From NCBI GenBank assembly GCA_009377745.1, contig WHTK01000001.1:62001-126000 (forward strand): a stretch of 64,000 nt of DNA, in the 5' to 3' direction. This document shows positions 62,458 to 64,000 of this stretch, piece by piece; position 1 is the first letter of the stretch; each line of letters starts with the position of its first letter. The notes under the pieces were generated by a model, which saw only the letters and a program-made list of their open reading frames with translations, was not told the origin of the DNA and ran no database searches. Made by a program: the position numbers and the translations under genes. Origin of the DNA: Dehalococcoidia bacterium. Lineage in GTDB: Bacteria; Chloroflexota; Dehalococcoidia; DSTF01; WHTK01.

Positions 62458-63291
62458 TCAGAGGACACCCGCCGCAACCAACCCTAGCACGGCAACGCCC
62501 AGGCAGACGCGATAGATAATGAACGCGTTGAGCGGGTTGGTGCGCAGGAAACGCAGCAGGAAGGCAATCGTCACGTAGCCGACCATGGCAGCCGTGATCA
62601 GGCCGACAGCGTAGACGTCGTATGCGGCAGAGGCGCCGTCTACATCGCCGCGGACGATATCGAAGATCTGCTTGCCGCCGGCCGCGGCGATGATCGGCGC
62701 CGAGAGCAGGAAGGCGAAGGCGGCTGCCTCCTCACGCCGGAAGCCCCGCAGCATGCCGGCTGAGATCGTGATCCCGGAGCGGGAGACGCCGGGGATCAGG
62801 GCGATGCTCTGGGCCAGGCCGAGGAGCAGCGCGTCCAGGGGCCTAATCGACCCGAGATCGCGGTCCTGGCGGCCGAGACGTTCGGCCAGGAGCATCGGCA
62901 GGCAGAAAGCGATCAGCATCACCGCGACCAGCGCGGGTGAGCGAAACGTATCTTCGGCCGTTGATTCAATCGCCAGGCCGATGAGGCCGGCCGGGATGGT
63001 GGCAAGGAGCAGCAGCCAGGCGAGACGCGAGTCGGGCGTGGCCTGCCAGTCGCGCGTGGCCAGGCTCTGAAACCAGGCGCCGGCGAGGCTCAGCCATCTG
63101 AGGCGGAAGTAGATGAGCACGGCAGTGAGAGTGCCCAGGTGAATCGCGGCATCGAAGCGGAGACCGAACTTATCTCCCTGGATGCCGAGCGCCTTCTCGG
63201 CGAGGATGAGGTGGCCTGTGGAGGAGATTGGCAGGAACTCCGTCAGGCCCTGGACAACGCCAAGGATCGCCGCCTCGATAAGGTCTGACAC
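62458..63291 (-). CDS. uppP: Undecaprenyl-diphosphatase
   Basis: A 277-residue membrane phosphatase of the UppP/BacA family that recycles undecaprenyl diphosphate for cell wall synthesis. The signatures are GLTEFLPISSTGHLIL (about residues 14-29) and the second LIPGVSRSGITISAGMLRG, with the catalytic Glu and Arg/Ser. About eight helices. It convergently faces the HAD gene with four bases between their stops. The function goes with murJ and the LCP protein in this window. Confidence 0.95.
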   Translation of the reverse strand: MSDLIEAAILGVVQGLTEFLPISSTGHLILAEKALGIQGDKFGLRFDAAIHLGTLTAVLIYFRLRWLSLAGAWFQSLATRDWQATPDSRLAWLLLLATIPAGLIGLAIESTAEDTFRSPALVAVMLIAFCLPMLLAERLGRQDRDLGSIRPLDALLLGLAQSIALIPGVSRSGITISAGMLRGFRREEAAAFAFLLSAPIIAAAGGKQIFDIVRGDVDGASAAYDVYAVGLITAAMVGYVTIAFLLRFLRTNPLNAFIIYRVCLGVAVLGLVAAGVL

Positions 63292-63404
63292 CCCGTCACG
63301 GTAGCCCGCGGTCAGGTTAGCTACAAGCCGGAGGCAAATCGCCGATCAGCGAGCGAAGGATGGCCTGATCGGCGATTGATAGAGGACTGTAGTCCGCGGC
63401 CTCT

Positions 63405-64000
63405 TTAGGCGACGAGATACTTACGGAACCAGGCGAGCGTCTGGGTCCAGGCGTCCTTGGCGGCGGCCTCGTTGTAGCTGTTGGGCTTGGTCTCGTTGAA
63501 GAAGGCGTGCGGCGCGCCCGGGTAGATTTTGGTTTCAATGACGCGGCCAGCGGCGAGGAGCCGCTCTTTGACCATCGGCTCCTGGCCGGTGATGCGGGCG
63601 TCGTCGGCGCCGTAGATGCCGAGGAGGGCCGCGGTCGTCGTGGTTAGCAGTTCGAGGGCTTCGGGGCTGACTGAGCCGTAGTGGGGCGCCGAGGCCTTGA
63701 TGTCCGGACTGGCTGCCGCCAGCTCCCAGGAGTAGCCGCCGCCGAAGCAGTAGCCGGTCACGCCCAGAGCTGCTGGCTTCACAAAGGTCTGGGTCTTGAG
63801 GTAGTTGGTGTAGGCCAGGAGGTCGGCCACCAGGTCCGTACGGGACGCCCGCAAGGCCATCATGTTGACGCTGGCGTCGGTAGCGGAAGTGCCGCCAAGC
63901 CGGGAAACGAGGTCGACGGAGAGGGCCGCGAAGCCCTCTTTGGCGAAGCGGCGCGCGACATCCTTGAAGTGGTCCAGCAGCCCCTGGTTCTCGTGGATGA
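63405..64000 (-). CDS. Dienelactone hydrolase family protein (5' end outside)
   Basis: The reading frame continues past the right window edge; 198 codons are visible. The alpha/beta hydrolase has the nucleophile Cys in VTGYCFGGGYSWELA, Asp in GADDARI and His in PGAPHAFFNE, the Cys-Asp-His triad of dienelactone hydrolases. HENQGL near the right edge is the conserved Glu block. It likely hydrolyses a lactone or ester; the substrate is unknown. A start at 63863 is only an internal ATG. Confidence 0.85.
   Translation of the reverse strand, partial: IHENQGLLDHFKDVARRFAKEGFAALSVDLVSRLGGTSATDASVNMMALRASRTDLVADLLAYTNYLKTQTFVKPAALGVTGYCFGGGYSWELAAASPDIKASAPHYGSVSPEALELLTTTTAALLGIYGADDARITGQEPMVKERLLAAGRVIETKIYPGAPHAFFNETKPNSYNEAAAKDAWTQTLAWFRKYLVA

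Overview
The window is a stretch of a GC-rich bacterial chromosome, almost all housekeeping genes, with a few low-GC or broken accessory genes and many short intergenic repeats. It looks like a member of Chloroflexota, probably Dehalococcoidia-like. This placement is inference from gene content: an 11-gene complex I operon without NuoE/F/G, a chromosomal CopC/CopD copper cluster with a cytochrome c tail, a Rieske-like protein with altered ligands, and characteristic REP-like intergenic repeats. No rRNA, tRNA or CRISPR array was recognised.

Layout: 1-3739 (+) holds the end of a CPBP protease, trpA, aroH, aroF and scpA. 3883-4830 (-) is an NHL-repeat protein. 5198-7493 is an accessory island with an AIPR-family (abortive infection) gene, an unknown small gene and the 3' remnant of an endonuclease III gene, followed by REP-like repeats. 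7970-18480 (-) is the operon nuoABCDHIJKLMN; nuoL carries a frameshift. 18706-22707 (-) holds a DUF2269 membrane protein, a decayed toxin-antitoxin pair and valS with an in-frame 54-bp minisatellite. 23030-24352 (+) is a secreted Ig-like repeat protein. 24857-28020 has cinA and small enzymes; 28203-32124 (+) has pyrG, a transaldolase and rho; 32518-33816 (+) is a LysM/M23 peptidase that seems to start at ATT. 34161-36547 (-) has a metal-motif-less MBL protein and murJ; 36854-39173 (+) has rpsT, a dehydrogenase and a methyltransferase; 39252-41671 (-) has a GDT1-type transporter and an LCP protein. 41787-42286 (+) is a coupled pair of unknown paralogues; 42390-44506 (-) has two frameshifted genes, and 44589-48488 (-) is dnaE.

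48568-53157 (+) is a copper/respiratory cluster: a His/Cys-rich small protein, CopC, a CopC-CopD-cytochrome c fusion, an Nfu protein and a VTT membrane protein. 53158-55829 (-) holds a nucleotidyltransferase and aspartokinase fused in frame to a Rieske-like domain. 56099-56923 (+) is a helix-turn-helix protein fused to a ClpC-type N domain. 57018-64000 holds an RDD protein, thrB, bcp, an atypical SDR, a TlpA thioredoxin, a zinc ribbon, a HAD hydrolase, uppP and part of a dienelactone hydrolase.

Themes: aromatic amino acid (trpA, aroH, aroF) and aspartate-family (lysC, thrB) biosynthesis, respiration (nuo), envelope assembly (murJ, uppP, LCP, M23), copper handling, and a thin layer of defence-like or decaying genes. 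Several genes (nuoL, the methyltransferase, the nuclease-like gene, the toxin-antitoxin pair) carry frameshifts. Some may be indel errors in the assembly rather than real decay.
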